A stretch of 64,000 nucleotides of DNA from Ashinkailepas kermadecensis (GCA_034440615.1 JAOTOM010003956.1:93501-157500), one strand, 5' to 3'. Positions 10,921 to 23,190 are shown, counted from the first letter of the stretch. The notes: a model not told the origin generated them from the sequence alone. Made by a program: numbers and translations.

Positions 10921-12950
10921 CCTTTTCGTGCTTGGGTCTCCTTCTCGTCCTGGGGCCTCCTTTTCGTCCTGGAGGGCTACCTTCCTATCTCTGTTCTACG
11001 TCTTAGGGGCCTCCTTTTCGTCCTTGGCTGCATCCTTTTCGTTCTAGGTGCCTCCTTTTCGTCCTGGGGCCTACTTTTAGTCCTGGGGGCCTCCTCCCAA
11101 TCTCTGTTCTACGTATTGGGGGCTTCCTTTGCGTTCTGGGGCATCCTTTTCGTCCTGGGGAGCATCCTTTTCGTCCTGGGGGCCTCCTTTTCGTCCTGGG
11201 GGCCACCTCACAATCTCTGTTCTACGTCTTAGGGGCCTCCTTTTCGCTGGGGCCCTTGGGGGGGCCTCCTTTTCGTCCTGGGGACCTCATCCCAATCTCT
11301 GTTCTACGTCTTGGGGGATTCCTTTGCGTTCTGGGGCATCCTTTTCGTCCTGGGGTTGGTTGGTTGATTGTTGGAGTGTAGGGGCGCATGGACTGCGTCT
11401 TTCGTCCTGGGGGCCTCCTTTTCGTCCTGGGAGCCTCCTTTTCGTCCTGGGGGCCTCTTTTTCGTCCTGGGGGCCTCCTTTTCGTCCTGGAGGCCTCCTC
11501 CCACTCTCTGTTCTACGTCTTGGTGCCTTCCTTTTCGTCCTGGGGCCTCCTTTTCGTCCCGGGGAGGCCTCCTTTTCGTCCTGGGGGCCTCCTCCCAATC
11601 TCTGTTCTACGTCTTGGGGCCTCCTTTTCGTTCTTGGGTGCATCCTTTTCGTCCTGGGGTCTCCTTTTCGTCCTGGGGGCATCCTCCCAATCTGTGTTCT
11701 ACGTCTTGGTGCCTCCCTTTCGTCCTGGGGCCTCCTTTTCGTCCCGGGGGCCTCCTTTTCGTCCTGGGGGGCCTCCTCCCAATCTCTGTTCTACGTCTTG
11801 GGGCCTCCTTTTCGTCCTTGGGTGCATCCTTTTCGTTCTAGGTGCCTCCTTTTCGTCCTGGGGCCTCCTTTTAGTCCTGGGGGCCCCCTCCCAATCTCTG
11901 TTCTACGTATTGGGGGCTTCCTTTGCGTTCTGGGGCATCCTTTTCGTCCTGGGGGCATCCTTTTCGTCCTGGGGGCCTCCTTTTCGTCCTGGGGGCCACC
12001 TCACAATCTCTGTTCTACGTCTTAGGGGCCTTCCTGGTGGCTCTTTTCCCTTTTCGTCCTGGGGACCTCATCCCAATCTCTGTTCTACGTCTTGGGGGAT
12101 TCCTTTGCGTTCTGGGGCATCCTTTTCGTCCTGGGGGCCTCCTTTTCGTCGTGGGAGGCCACCTCACAATCTCTGTTCTACGTCTTAGGGGCCTGCTTTT
12201 CGCCCTGGGGGCCTCATTTTCGTCCTGGGGACCTCATCCAAATCTCTGTTCTACGTCTTGGGGGCATCCTTTTCGTCCTTTGGTGCATCCTTTTCGTCCT
12301 GGGGTTGGCTGGTTGATTGTTGGAGTGTAGGGGCGCATGGACTGCATCTTTCGTCCTGGGGGCCTCCTTTTCGTCCTGGGAGCCTCCTTTTCGTCCTGGG
12401 GGCCTCCTTTTCGTCCTGGGGGCCTTTCCCGGGGGCCTCTTCTGGGGCCTCCTCCCAATCTCTGTTCTACGTCTTGGGGCCTCCTTTTCGTCCTTGTGGT
12501 GCATCCTTTTCGTCCTGGGGTCTCCTTTTCGTCCTGGGGGCCTCCTCCCAATCTCTGTTCTACGTCTTGGTGCCTCCCTTTCGTCCTGGGGCCTCCTTTT
12601 CGTCCCGGGGGCCTCCTTTTCGTCCTGGGGGGCCTCCTCCCAATCTCTGTTCTACGTCTTGGGGCCTCCTTTTCGTCCTTGGGTGCATCCTTTTCGTCAT
12701 GTGGTCTCCTTTTCGTCCTGGGGGCCCTCCCATCTCTGTTCTCGTCTTTGGGCCTCCTTTTCGTCCTGGGGGCCTCTTTTCATCCCGGGATCTCTGTTCT
12801 ACGTCTTGGGGCCTCCTTTTCGTCCTGGGGGCCTCCTCCCAATCTCTGTTCTACGCTCTTATAGAGACCTGATTATATTTCCTGGTGGCCTCGTCAGTCT
12901 TGAGGCCTCATTGACAGCATGATATTCTGTCCCGTCGGCCTCCTTGCTCA
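10920..12950. repeat. Homogenised CTCCTTTTCGTCCTGGGGGC minisatellite
   Basis: Here the phrases become regular, about 20 bp (GGCCTCCTTTTCGTCCTGGG). Every few units they are interrupted by a second module, CCAATCTCTGTTCTACGTC, giving a higher-order unit. Two near-identical ~110-bp blocks containing GGTTGATTGTTGGAGTGTAG (near 11350 and 12308) mark a ~960-bp higher-order duplication. The open frames of 130-298 codons on both strands translate only this repeat (FSSWGPPFRPGG and similar) and are not genes. Confidence 0.9.
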
Positions 12951-13076
12951 CCTTTTTTGCTGTGCATTTGCGAATAGGGGCCTCCTCAAATTTCAGGGGG
13001 GCGGCGCCCCCCAGTTTCACGGCAGGGGGGGGCGACTGCCCCCCTGCCCCCCCGGTGGCGACGCCCTTGACTGGAA
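12951..13076. mobile_element. Right terminus of the phrase-array element
   Basis: It contains GGCGGCGCCCCCCAG, a run GGGGGGGGCGACTGCCCCCC and ends CCCCGGTGGCGACGCCCTTGACTG. Read on the minus strand this is CAGTCAAGGGCGTCGCCACC, closely matching the start of the 53388 element and loosely the 1895 terminus. The tandem array therefore appears to be the interior of a transposon-like unit whose end is here. Confidence 0.5.
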
Positions 13077-13082
13077 CACATG

Positions 13083-13390
13083 CATAGACTCATTGTAGCT
13101 GTTGGTACTAGAACACGCACACACACCCATTGTAGCTACTGGTACTGGAACACGCATACACACCCACTGTAGCTACTGGTACTGGAACACATGCATAAAC
13201 TCATTGTAGCTGCTGGTACTGGAACACGCGCACACGGCCATTGTAGCTACTGGTACTGGAACACGCACACACGCCCATCGTAGTTACTGGTACTAGAACA
13301 CGCACACACACCCATCGTAGTTACTGGTACTGGAACAGTCAGACACGGGCACACGCCCATCGTAGCTATTGGTACCAGAGCAGCGTATAC
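13083..13390. repeat. 37-bp minisatellite (GTAGCTACTGGTACTGGAAC)
   Basis: About eight copies with successive starts near 13095, 13132 and 13169 (period 37). Each has GTAGCTACTGGTACTGGAAC followed by a CACACACCC-type tail. Confidence 0.85.
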
Positions 13391-13574
13391 GCTCATTGAA
13401 GGCTACATGCAGTGGAGTGTTGCTTGCCTCATTTATGACGACCGCCGGCCGAACTGAAGGCCATGTCAGAACGCGCCTTGAAGGACTTCCTGCGGTGACT
13501 TGGTAAAAAGGTGGTGACATACACGGTAGGTGTTTATGCTGACTTCCAGCGGACCAGATCGGAGTCAGTGTCCG

Positions 13575-13845
13575 AATGGTCCGAGTGGTTGAGGTGGTCG
13601 GGGTCCAGGTGGTTCGGGTGGTCTGAATGGTCTAGGTGGCCCAGGTGGTCCGCGTGATCCGGGTGGTCAGGGTGGTCGGGGTGGTCAGGGTGGTCCGGGT
13701 GGTTTGGATGGTCCAGATGGTCCGGGTGTTCCTGGTGGTACGGATGATCCAGGTGGTCCGGGTGGACCAGGTGGTCCGGGTGGTCCGGGTGGTCCGGATA
13801 ATCCGCATGGTCCGGATTGTCCGGATGGTCCGTATAGTCCATCCA
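13575..13845. repeat. GGTGGTCCG simple minisatellite
   Basis: A G-rich repeat of 9-12 bp units (GGTGGTCCGGGTGGTCCG). The Val-Arg-Val or His-Pro-Asp repeats it encodes on the two strands are by-products. The closely spaced GG pairs make G-quadruplex folding plausible. Confidence 0.85.
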
Positions 13846-14345
13846 ACTTACCAGCCGTGTCCACCGTATCGCAGTAGCTGGCACGGCCGGCCAAGTTCCA
13901 GACTCATCGTCTATGTGCCGATGGCAGGCCGACGACCCTTCGTGACCTCCACCGAGCGTGACGGGTTACACGACACTGCGCTGCGTCGGTCAGTGAGGTG
14001 CGGAGGCCCCCAGCGCTCACCGAGTCGCTAAGGAGATGTTCACGATAGTGGGCTGTTACGCTGCTGTGAGCAGAATTACCGAGGACACTGGCAGCGAGGC
14101 ACACACTCAGTCGCCATTCCTTTCCAGTCGGAAGTCTGGTCATTAGAGGGCAGTCAGCAGCATTTCTTTGAAACCAAGATCCGCGATCCAGACAGTAGGC
14201 TTCCGTAGATATCACAAGCCATGGAAGCCAGTCACAAGCTACAGAAGCTAGCCACATAAGCCACAGAAGACACAAGCCGCGGTCCAGACAGTAGGCTTCC
14301 GTAGATATCACAAGCCACAGTAGCCTGGAGCTCCCAGTTGGAGCA
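13845..14345 (-). repeat. Dispersed repeat family A, copy 1 (minus)
   Basis: The reverse complement of this stretch matches 35265-35665. Shared landmarks are ACTTGGCCGGCCG, TACTGCGATNNGGNGGACAC, CACCTCACTGACC and CTCCAACTGGGAGC...TGGCTTGTGATATC. Within it, CAGTAGGCTTCCGTAGATAT occurs twice, about 95 bp apart (14192 and 14287). No coding motif is recognised. It is probably a nonautonomous transposable element. Confidence 0.6.
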
Positions 14346-16813
14346 CAACTTCTCTACAATGTTCCACGATCCCGGGTCTGATCCAACTCTTCTGCAATCC
14401 CCCTGCGCATCGGGTATCGCTAGCTTCACCCCAGCCATGTACCGAATGGACTTGGGATCGAGTACCATTTTCAGGTTATATTCGCTGGAATCGATCAACA
14501 TCTAACTTCCATCTTGCTATGCCCGTATCGCATGCATCGTTACCTGATCAGGTGAGACCAGGTCTACCTATTTCACAGCAGTCTTGTGACATGCTGATTA
14601 GTAAAATTCTGTGAAGGTTTGATTTACTTCTAAAACAAGATAATTGATCTCCACATTCCAACCCGGGCCGTACAAATGCCATATAAAATTTTTGGACTAC
14701 ACCCATCATCTAAGATGAGCTGCGGTGATGTATGATGATTGTACCTGAACTCCATCCGGCTGTACGTCACTAAGTAGACGGGACAATAGGACAGTATCTA
14801 AAAGCATAGCATATCTTGGATTACATCATGTCGACAAAAGTATACTTTTTGTCTGCAAAGTGTCGTAAAACATCAAAATAGGAAGCATGTTGAACATGCA
14901 AAGCCTACATCTTGGTGCAAAAAAAACGTACCCAAACAATAATGATGATGTGAAGTTACATGACTTGTTAAGGCGTGTAAAACATCAGGTAGACGATCGC
15001 GAGTGTGCGTCACAAGCTGTCTCTATACGATTCAACAGCATCAGCTATGCTGAAACGGCGGCGCACTGCTGCATGTCGACATATTTTGTTAAACAATTAC
15101 TGCTAGTCTGTGAGGCAACTCAGTGTTTGGTGGGTGAGTGCAAGTCTTGGCCCCTGTGTGGAGATGACAAGGACTATTATCATCGCTACCTCTCCTTTGA
15201 CTTTTCGCAATTAAATCCGGGCCATGGACGCAGCGAAGTTATTTAGTGACTGAAAATAAAACGAAAGCCATCTTCGCAATAGGCACTAGAAGATGTCTTT
15301 CGAGTTAGCATTTCTAACAAGCTACCCAATTAACCCTTCATATTTCCGAAGTTGATGTCAATCATTATCTAGTCGTTCGCTACATTTATACATTTTTCTA
15401 CTCGTTTAACACAAAAGGAAGCTTAATCACATCTCTCTATCTAGCTCTAGAACAAAAGCTCTCTAAAACAAAAGCTAGCGTTGAGTTAAATTTTCTCCAG
15501 CTCTGTAAGGATAAGAAATTGTGACATGCTGCGAGCAGTAACAGTGTATCGCAGCCATGTTGCACATGCGCGTTCCCCTGCACATTGCTAGATGTCCCAC
15601 CTGCTTGCCGAATCCTCCATTAGTTGATTGGAGGATTGTTTTTGCACATTCGTCCGCTCAGCCACACGTAACAAGATCTTATGCTTGGTGGTACGAACAG
15701 GTGCGTTGGTAATTGGGGACATGTGAGAACGCAGGTGGGACATGCTGAAAGCTTTCCTGCAGGTATGAATATAACAACGGCAACATCATCGAGTTTCGAG
15801 CATGCGAAGGTGAAACAGCTGTGAATATTGGATACGTATTTCGCATTTTCATCATGGAGCATAATTCACCCATTGGATATTAGCGATATTAGCTGTCACG
15901 ATATTACCTGTCACGATATTAGCTGACTTCAGAATATAAAAACAGCTGCAACCCAAAGCGTAAAACATTTAGAGCCAAACAGCCCCGCATATGAGATTCC
16001 TTTGCAAAGATTGCTTAGGAGTTGATTACATTCAAAATGTTGCAGGTTGAATATGCGGTAAGAGTCGTTCGCTGGGAGGAAAGGTTTCAACACTGCATAC
16101 ATATTTCCCATGAAGTTTTTCCTTTATCGAAGTCCCCACCTCCAAGCCACGTCGTTCTCGGAATTCCACCACTGTGTGTCTGCAAATGACCGCACTGGAC
16201 GGCTGTAAGAGCCGGAGAGGCTTAAGGAGAGCACTCGCTACTTAGACACGGTGTCCACCAGCATTGAGCGGGTTTAGAGTTCTCGCATAGTTGAGCCGAT
16301 GCTGATTGCGGCATGGAAGTCGTGTCGCTACTAAACTTGTCCGGACCATTCCCAAGCCTGCTCAAAATAGTCTCATGGAGGCCTCTTGTGGTATTTGAGG
16401 TATTCCGTGGGGAGCCATGGCATCCTAGGCTTCAGTAGGGGGACCATATGGAGCTCGAGCCTCACATGAGCAGGCACCTCGCATAGCATTTCGAACGGCG
16501 TCTTGCCGCGTCCAGTAGCCACTTTGCACCGGGGGAGGAAGGGGACCTCCTGTGTCGTTGGAAGGACCAGGGGACGCGTATGATGGATAGTGGGGGCAGC
16601 CGCCCCCTTGGATTTCAGCGGGGCACAAGTATATTAACTTGTCCACCCCCATCTCGAAAGACTGATACTTGCTTGCCCCTGATCCTGATACTTGCTTTGC
16701 GAATGTAGCATGGGCTGCCAAGACAAATCCTTCGTCGCGGCACCATAATCCGATTACGACTCACAATTCAGCTCGAAGCTGTATTCAATGAAGGGATAAC
16801 ATACGGACGAAAG
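14346..16813. other. Low-repeat stretch, no gene recognised
   Basis: I see neither tandem repeats nor known protein motifs. The longest frames (for example 119 codons at 14887-15246, and about 80-98 codons on the minus strand at 15620-15862 and 16425-16721) have no recognisable domain or clear splice context. Near 16570-16620 a GGGGGCAGCCGCCCCC word resembles transposon termini seen elsewhere in the window. Confidence 0.4.
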
Positions 16814-17128
16814 CGTTGGGTTAGTCATGAAGGATGAATGTCTCTATGCGTTGGGTTAGTCATGAAGGATGAATGTCTCTATACGTTGGGTTAGTCATGA
16901 AGGATGAATGTCTCTATACGTTGGGTTAGTCATGAAGGATGAATGTCTCTATACGTTGGGTTAGTCATGAAGGATGAATGTCTCTATACGTTGGGTTAGT
17001 CATGAAGGATGAATGTCTCTATACGTTGGGTTAGTCATGAAGGATGAATGTCTCTATACGTTGGGTTAGTCATGAAGGATGAATGTCTCTATACGTTGGG
17101 TTAGTCATGAAGGATGAATGTCTCTAGT
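16814..17128. repeat. 35-bp minisatellite, nine near-identical copies
   Basis: The unit CGTTGGGTTAGTCATGAAGG plus a 15-bp tail is repeated nine times (starts at 16814, 16849 and so on). Apart from the first copies (TATG for TATA) the units are essentially identical, implying recent expansion or efficient homogenisation. Confidence 0.95.
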
Positions 17129-17224
17129 TACGTAGTTCGGCGACAGTGAATCCGTAGCAGCAGAACACAGCGTAGCCGGAGGCCGACACTGTGCTCTTCT
17201 ATTCCACTATACTGTATTTACCCT

Positions 17225-17390
17225 GACCCTACGAATGATAAGAGGCGACACTGCTAGCCGGCGTATGCTACATCTACCCTACGGGGGATAAGAGGGCCCT
17301 ACGGGGGATAAGAGGCGACACTGCTAGCCGGCTTATATTTATTTGCCTTGACCCTATGAGTGATAGAGGCGACATTGCTATCCGTCTTGC
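17225..17390. repeat. Short diverged repeat (GACACTGCTAGCCGGC)
   Basis: Three imperfect copies of a block containing GATAAGAGGCGACACTGCTA, partly duplicated again as CCCTACGGGGGATAAGAGG. No coding content is recognised. Confidence 0.6.
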
Positions 17391-17783
17391 AGGCTTCTGT
17401 TTGGTTAGTTTACCTTATTGACGATATGCATGCGACATTGTGTCGTAAAAACAGAACTTGGTAAATATCGCTTGTGTTACTATCTCTACAAGTGATAAAT
17501 ACTGAGCTATGGACGACATATTATGATGCATGTCACATGACAGGCGTCCTGTGGCGTTTGGGGACCTACTGCAAAGCTCAGAGCTTTCTCTCATTGGTCT
17601 TTACGAGTTGCCTTTGGCGCTTAAGGGCGGGCGAGTCTCTGCCCCATCACCACGGTCGTGCATCACGGTGCATACAACTCTGTCACTGTCGGTTGCCAAC
17701 GTCGGTCACGATCGTCGACCTCCGATGCCAGCACCAGCACAGCCGACGTTCGTCCCCAACTGACGGGGCGCCGGCCACCGCTG

Positions 17784-18115
17784 TCGGTGGTCGTCTGCGC
17801 CCGACGCGGCCCTCTCGTGCGCCGTCTCCGGGGCGCCCGCTGTCGTTTGTGTTGTGTGTGGGTCGCCGTCTGCGCCCGACACGGCCCGCTCTTGCGCCGT
17901 CTCCGGGGCGCCCGCTGTCGTTTGTGTTGTGTGCGGGTCGCCGTCTGCGCCCGACACGGCCCGCTCTTGCGCCGTCTCCGGGGCGCCCGCTGTCGTTTGT
18001 GTGCGGGTCGCCGTCTGCGCCCGACGCGGCGGGCGCCCGCTGTCGTTTGTGTGCGGGTCGCCGTCTTGCGCAGTCTCCGGGGCGCCCGCTGTCGTGCTGT
18101 GTTGTGTGCGGGTCA
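17784..18115. repeat. GC-rich ~75-bp minisatellite
   Basis: A unit with CCGTCTGCGCCCGACACGG and GGGGCGCCCGCTGTCGTTTG repeats with 75-bp spacing (17861, 17936), then in shortened copies (about 70 and 50 bp). As 75 is a multiple of 3, frames of 120-220 codons stay open on both strands (ARCRLCC, RPLSFV and similar). Their composition follows the repeat and I do not consider them genes. Confidence 0.85.
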
Positions 18116-18214
18116 GGACTGTCCGTCCTGCTTATGAGATGACGTTGGATGCCACAGTGCTTGACTTCGTCCAGATTCAGTCGGCCGCGACCAGCGACAA
18201 TTCGAGCCATCGTC

Positions 18215-18490
18215 CACTGACACAACCGGCCCATCAGTGAACGGTCACGCTCTGCAGTGACACTGCCAGCCTATACTGACACAACCGGTCAATCAGTGAA
18301 CGGTCACGCTATGCCCTCTGCCTGCAGTGACACAACCGGTCCATCAGTGAACGGTCACGCTATGCCCTCTGCCTGCAGTGACACCTCAAGCCAATATGTG
18401 CAGACACAACCGGTGCATCAGTGACCCACCACGCGCAGTGACAAACGGTGCACCAGTGACCCATCACGCTCTGCAGTGACACCTCAAGGC
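18215..18490. repeat. CAGTGACAC minisatellite
   Basis: Imperfect ~50-bp units combine CAGTGACACAACCGG, CATCAGTGAACGGTCACGC and CTGCAGTGACAC words. Confidence 0.8.
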
Positions 18491-20760
18491 ACCATGCACT
18501 GGCGACCGATGCATTGTTGGCAGTGAATTAGCAATCGTACAGCCAGCATTTGATGAAATCCGGTGCCTCAACCTGTACGCAGTGGGTGAAGCTGAATTCA
18601 GATGTCCCAATCATACAGAAATACATTTAGCCACCTGTAGAGGTACAGCCACGTTCAGCATGATTGCAGGTATAGCTCCATTCGAGCGAATGTACATCCA
18701 TATAAAATGAACTGGAAGTAGTTTCACTACAACGCTCGATGGCAATGCAGCGTTATATTGAACATTGTCCAAATGCTGGTCTGGTGAATTAGCAATACTT
18801 GTCGGGGGCCCGATAAACTGGTTATTGACTAATGCTCGTCCCAGGGGGTCGAACGCTTATGTCCCAATTGCGATTTCGGGTGTTTTTGGCCAGGTTCGAA
18901 CCTAACTGCTGGTGAACGGTGCAAAAACAATCAATGCTCTGCTTATTGAAGCAATATATCACCGAGTGTTGTGCAGATTAACGTCGCCTTAACTGCCGGC
19001 TTCGTTGAGGTTTAGTTGCAGCTCGAGTTGTAGCTTACAGACTTGTAGACGTCTTGTATTTGCTCAACATGCTCAGTTTTGTGCTACGGGTACGAGGAGT
19101 CAAGTCAAGGAATAAGTTACATTATTCTGGCAACAATGTGCGGTGCTGGTGACACTTTTATGTGACTTTCCAGGCCTCCCATGGTGTCACGGACGGTTAA
19201 GCCGGCCTCTGGTAGCCTGCTAAGTGATGAGATGTAAGCTTAGCGGCATTTATAGGGGGTACGGCGTATACTGGTGAAATCCATCTTTGTGAAAGTTTGC
19301 ACTGGCACAGAAAAAAAGATGGAGCAGTTTCTGCTTACTCCTTTTCCCGTTTTCTGTGAACTTCTTTGAGTGTGATGCCAGCGTTGTTGATTGATAGGAT
19401 AGGATTTTGATGTTTCGGATGTGCTCTGGTTTCTGGTCCACGCTTGGCATACAACACAACTTGAGTAGTTGTGAAGCCTGCATTATGATCCATGATCTGT
19501 CAGCTACATACTTATATGTTGGATTGTCGAGCAGTGGCTGTGATGATCCAATATTTATTAATTACTTGTATGAATATTGTACATCGCATATAGGTATAAA
19601 TATTTGTATGAACAGTTGTATAATTTGTATGATTATTGCAATAAATATTGCATTTATTGGTATAAATCTTCCAATTCGATCAGCCAAAGAAAACGCCGCA
19701 TTGCATCACTGGCTTCGGTGCCCTTCGCTTCCTCCGCGCGGAACCTACCAAACCACCGAACATTCATGGAAGACGGTGTTGGCTATGGAGTGAGACACAC
19801 CGAAGTTTCGGCCGGGTGAGAGCTGAAGCATCTCCATGCTATTTTCAAGTTTCAACATCATCCCAGTTTTTTCTCGCCTACCTCGCCTCGTCGGCGGCGC
19901 TCGAGGCGCGGCAGCCATATTGATATTACGCCACTAACAGTGTTTTGATAGCAGAATGTTTTTAGATCACGAATTCATACATATTTCTTCGCACATCGTT
20001 TTCTCTTCAACAAAATCCGAACTGAAGCTTCAGCAGCTTGCAGGTAGCCATGATCAAATGATGACTATGATTAGGAAAATGTCTCTGTTTTATGTTGTCA
20101 TTGTTTCCTCGTTCGCTTCTTCCACCGAAATAGGTTGATGTGTAGTAACAGTAAATCAGAATCCGCGGCGACCGATTTGTCTCGCTTTGCCTTCCCGGTG
20201 CGGAGAGGCGAACGGGGCCGAATGCAGCAGTGTTTGCGGCCATTGAGGGAAATTGCCCAATGTACACATTATCACCAAGGCTGGATTGAAAGGCAGTTCA
20301 ATAGCGTTTTCAGCATTACCGTCAACCCCAATAAGCTCCACTCCGATCAGCTGCAGGCAACAGGCTGTCGGCGGCTTTGTTGGATTGGTGCATTCAAGGT
20401 GTAAAAGTGCCAAAGTGATACAATAAGCTGTTTCTTTTGAAGTAGCCCCTTGGAGATTCATCTAAAAACATACAACAATTAATGGCTCATGTCTATTTTC
20501 ATGTCATTCGGACGTCTTACCTTGCTTACTTGCCGATGATGTCAGTATTTCCCAGGGTTGTTTCCCTCCTTCACATAAGCATCGGACGCAGTCATGACTT
20601 CTGCTGACGCTGCGGTTGCTCTTTTACCGTCAGCCGCGCCAGCGGTCCGGCATCACTGGCTTCATCCCATTGGCTGGGTTCAAATAGCTCGAACCAGCAC
20701 CCTCCATGCTGTCGGCGCAGACTGACCAGCCCTTAAATCCACATTATCTAAACAAAAGTC
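18491..20760. other. Mostly unique sequence, no gene recognised
   Basis: Frames of up to about 128 codons (19407-19793 +) show no domain. An AT-rich patch at 19550-19670 encodes Tyr/Ile runs by composition only. I see no tandem array and no transposase or reverse transcriptase motif here. Confidence 0.4.
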
Positions 20761-20761
20761 G

Positions 20762-21090
20762 ATATCGATACGACAAACTGACAGAGAAGTATTTTTAGAA
20801 GTAGAAGACAGTTGGTTTGAAGTGCATGCCGTGCCAAGGCTGATAGAGAAGCATCTACCGGTTGGTTTGAAGTGCATACCGTGCTAAGGCGGATAGAGAA
20901 GCATCTACCATTTGGTTTGAAGTGCATGCCATGCTGAGGCTGATAGAGAAGTATCCACCAGTTCGTTTGAAGTGCATGCCATACTAAGGCTGATAGAGAA
21001 GTATCTACCTGTTGGTTTGAAGTGCGTGCCATGCTAAGGCTGATAGAGAAACATCTACTAGTTGGTTTGAAGTACATGCCATGTTTAGGC
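20762..21090. repeat. 49-bp minisatellite (GGTTTGAAGTGCATGCC)
   Basis: Six to seven copies with starts at 20815, 20864, 20913 and onward (period 49). The core is GGTTTGAAGTGCATGCCATG followed by GATAGAGAAGTATCTACC. Confidence 0.9.
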
Positions 21091-21224
21091 TGATTGCTAG
21101 GAGAATGGAGAGATGCCAATCAATTGATAAATGGATCCAACATCGCTTCTTACTATTGGCACCAACGTTGGTGGAGGCCTGACGTGATTCAAACTATCTC
21201 CTACGTAGTTTATGCATGTTTACC

Positions 21225-21450
21225 TGCTACCAGTGGTGTATTTTTATATATGTTTGAGGGGGCAAGTACCCCATTAATGTTGGTTCCCCCTCATAATTTC
21301 AACTTTAAATATGGGAGCCTATGAAGTGTGCCCCCCCCAAAAAAAAAAAAAAAACCATTTCGGTCAGCCCATTGCATGCATGTATTTTGCACGCCCCAAA
21401 TAATTTTTTTTTTTTAAACCAACGCTTGTGCCCGCTGCCCCCAAAAAATG
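21225..21450. other. Element-like terminus and poly-C/poly-A tract
   Basis: GAGGGGGCAAGTACCCC near 21257 resembles the complementary G/C-run termini of other elements here. It is followed by C9/A16 (21332-21356) and T-rich homopolymers. No coding content is recognised. Confidence 0.35.
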
Positions 21451-21918
21451 TCAGGACTCCAAGCCGAATGCACATAGCTACTACATGGGAATGGGCAGGG
21501 GGAGAGCACGAATTGGTGAAGATGTAGCACCATATTCAGCAGAAAATCCCAGTGTCAACAACAAAAAACCCAGCTAATTTAGTCTCAAGTAGGTCGATTT
21601 CCCTATATCGTAATTAAAAACACTACTTTACAAGTCGTTCCCGTCTGTCAAATACAGTGCGCTTGCACCAAGCTTGAATGCACTGTGATGAACAGTGGAA
21701 ATGGTAATCTCTGTCTGGAATTGCCACACTCCGCCAACATTAGACACCACAAGGCGCCTGTCTTTGCGGACTGTCACGCTGCCACAGTCGCGGACGATCC
21801 ACAAATGTTTTGCGGCCACGATGCGGTGTCCGATCCTCTACATATACCAGAGCAGTCCCATAAGCCGGCTCTTATACACGTCCGCTCAGTGCTTCTAACG
21901 GCGCCGTCTACTGGAATA

Positions 21919-21920
<2 letters not shown>

Positions 21921-21965
<45 letters not shown>
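21921..21965. repeat. (GT)n microsatellite
   Basis: About 22 uninterrupted GT units. Confidence 0.97.
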
Positions 21966-22339
21966 CAGAGGTCCACGAGGGATGAGGTTAAACCCGATGT
22001 AGCTGTTCATTCCGGCATCTTGCTGTTGTCCACTCTGCCTCAGAGGCCCGACTGGATTCTGCATCATTTGAGATAGAGGAAGTAATCGTCAGCTTCATAG
22101 CTTTTCTAAGTACCTACTCATCAGGAACGGAAGTTACCTTGGCAACGATTTTCTGTTGGTTGATTTAGATGCCACAAGTTGTCGAGAAACCATATGTACA
22201 ACAGGCAGGCCCAGGATCGAAGCTATGTCATCTGGCGTTACAACTTCCAACAGCCGCTTATTACGAAATGTCAGCGTATGTTTATGTACAATTATATCCG
22301 TGCCGTGAGGCGTGGTAAGGCAAGGCGGCCGTGCACTGC

Positions 22340-22692
22340 ACTACCGATCACCGACAGCGGCGGATCGCTAAAATTGCCCGTCACCGACAGTGGCAGATCG
22401 CCAGAATTATCCGTCACCGACAGTGGCAGATCGCCAGAATTACCCGTCACGGACAGTCGTGGATCATCAGAATTACTCGTCACCGATAGTGTCGGATTGT
22501 CAAAATTACCCGTCACCGACAGTGGTAGATCGCCAGAAATACCCGTCACGGACAGTCGTGGATCATCAGAATTACCCTTCACCGACATTGGCGGATCGCC
22601 AGAATTACCCGTCACCGACAGTAGCGGATCGTTAGAATTACCCGTCACCGACAGTAGCGGATCGCTAGAATTACCCGTCACCGACAGTGCAT
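22340..22692. repeat. 33-bp minisatellite (CCCGTCACCGACAGTGG)
   Basis: About eleven copies with period 33 (starts 22374, 22407 and so on). The unit is TTACCCGTCACCGACAGTGG plus a 13-bp tail. Because 33 is a multiple of 3, an 11-residue repeat (LPVTDSGRSPE) is open on the plus strand and a complementary one on the minus strand. There is no other coding evidence. Confidence 0.92.
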
Positions 22693-23190
22693 TATAAATT
22701 TAGTTACAAGTACATCCACGCAGCTGGTGGCTATTATTGCGCAGGATGATCGATGAAACGCAGTTGGACGAACAACAAGCGAGACAGGGACTGAGTAAAC
22801 TGCAGTCTAGAGCACCGCAGCCAGTCGGCACCGGTTCAATAGGCTGCAACAAAGACTGCGATATACGGAGGCCAAGACATTGAAGTGTTGTGGGAAATTA
22901 TCGCCAAGGTAGTGATTTTCGTCGCCGCAAATTATGCAATACAACAAAAGCAATGATGAATGGTGCCTTGCTTGTTCAGATTCGTTCGTGCGTCGTCGTC
23001 GTAGAGTGCTGGTTCGTGTCATGCTCTTCGTGTCAGGCTCAATCCAGCTTCCATTGCTCTGGTCCGTTTCTGAATTACATGCCATTTCCAGGTACTGAAA
23101 TTATTTCGGGTGGCGGTGCGGCTTTCAGGTTGATTGCAACAATAGATCACGAGGCTGCAAAATTCCAGTAATATTTCGTCATGTTGCTTT
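22693..23190. other. Unique stretch, no gene recognised
   Basis: Open frames of about 90 codons on both strands without domains or convincing splice sites. Confidence 0.35.

Noticed and set aside
11129..12872. Open frames of up to 298 codons in the CTCCTTTTCGTCCTGGGG array, both strands
   Set aside because: They translate a 20-bp repeat in several frames at once (SSWGPPFRPGG and similar). No start context, splice sites or conserved domain.
1895..13076. One single 11-kb hAT transposon bounded by the two GGCGTCGCCAC ends
   Set aside because: No matching 8-bp target duplication, no transposase, and two independent inverted repeats lie inside. The ends are better treated separately.
13534..14031. 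His-Pro-Asp or Gly-Pro-Pro collagen-like repeats
   Set aside because: They come from a simple GGTGGTCCG tract in three frames. Real collagen exons would have regular splice borders and a single frame.
16814..17128. A 35-bp perfect repeat considered as a CRISPR array
   Set aside because: The units are contiguous without spacers, so it is a plain minisatellite.
17474..18142. A 222-codon Cys/Arg-rich frame
   Set aside because: Composition follows the GC-rich ~75-bp repeat. Cysteines occur only because the TGT/TGC words of the unit recur.
22179..22697. A 172-codon frame with LPVTDSGRSPE repeats resembling a secreted repeat protein
   Set aside because: The 33-bp unit is open on the opposite strand too, and no signal peptide or upstream exon was seen.
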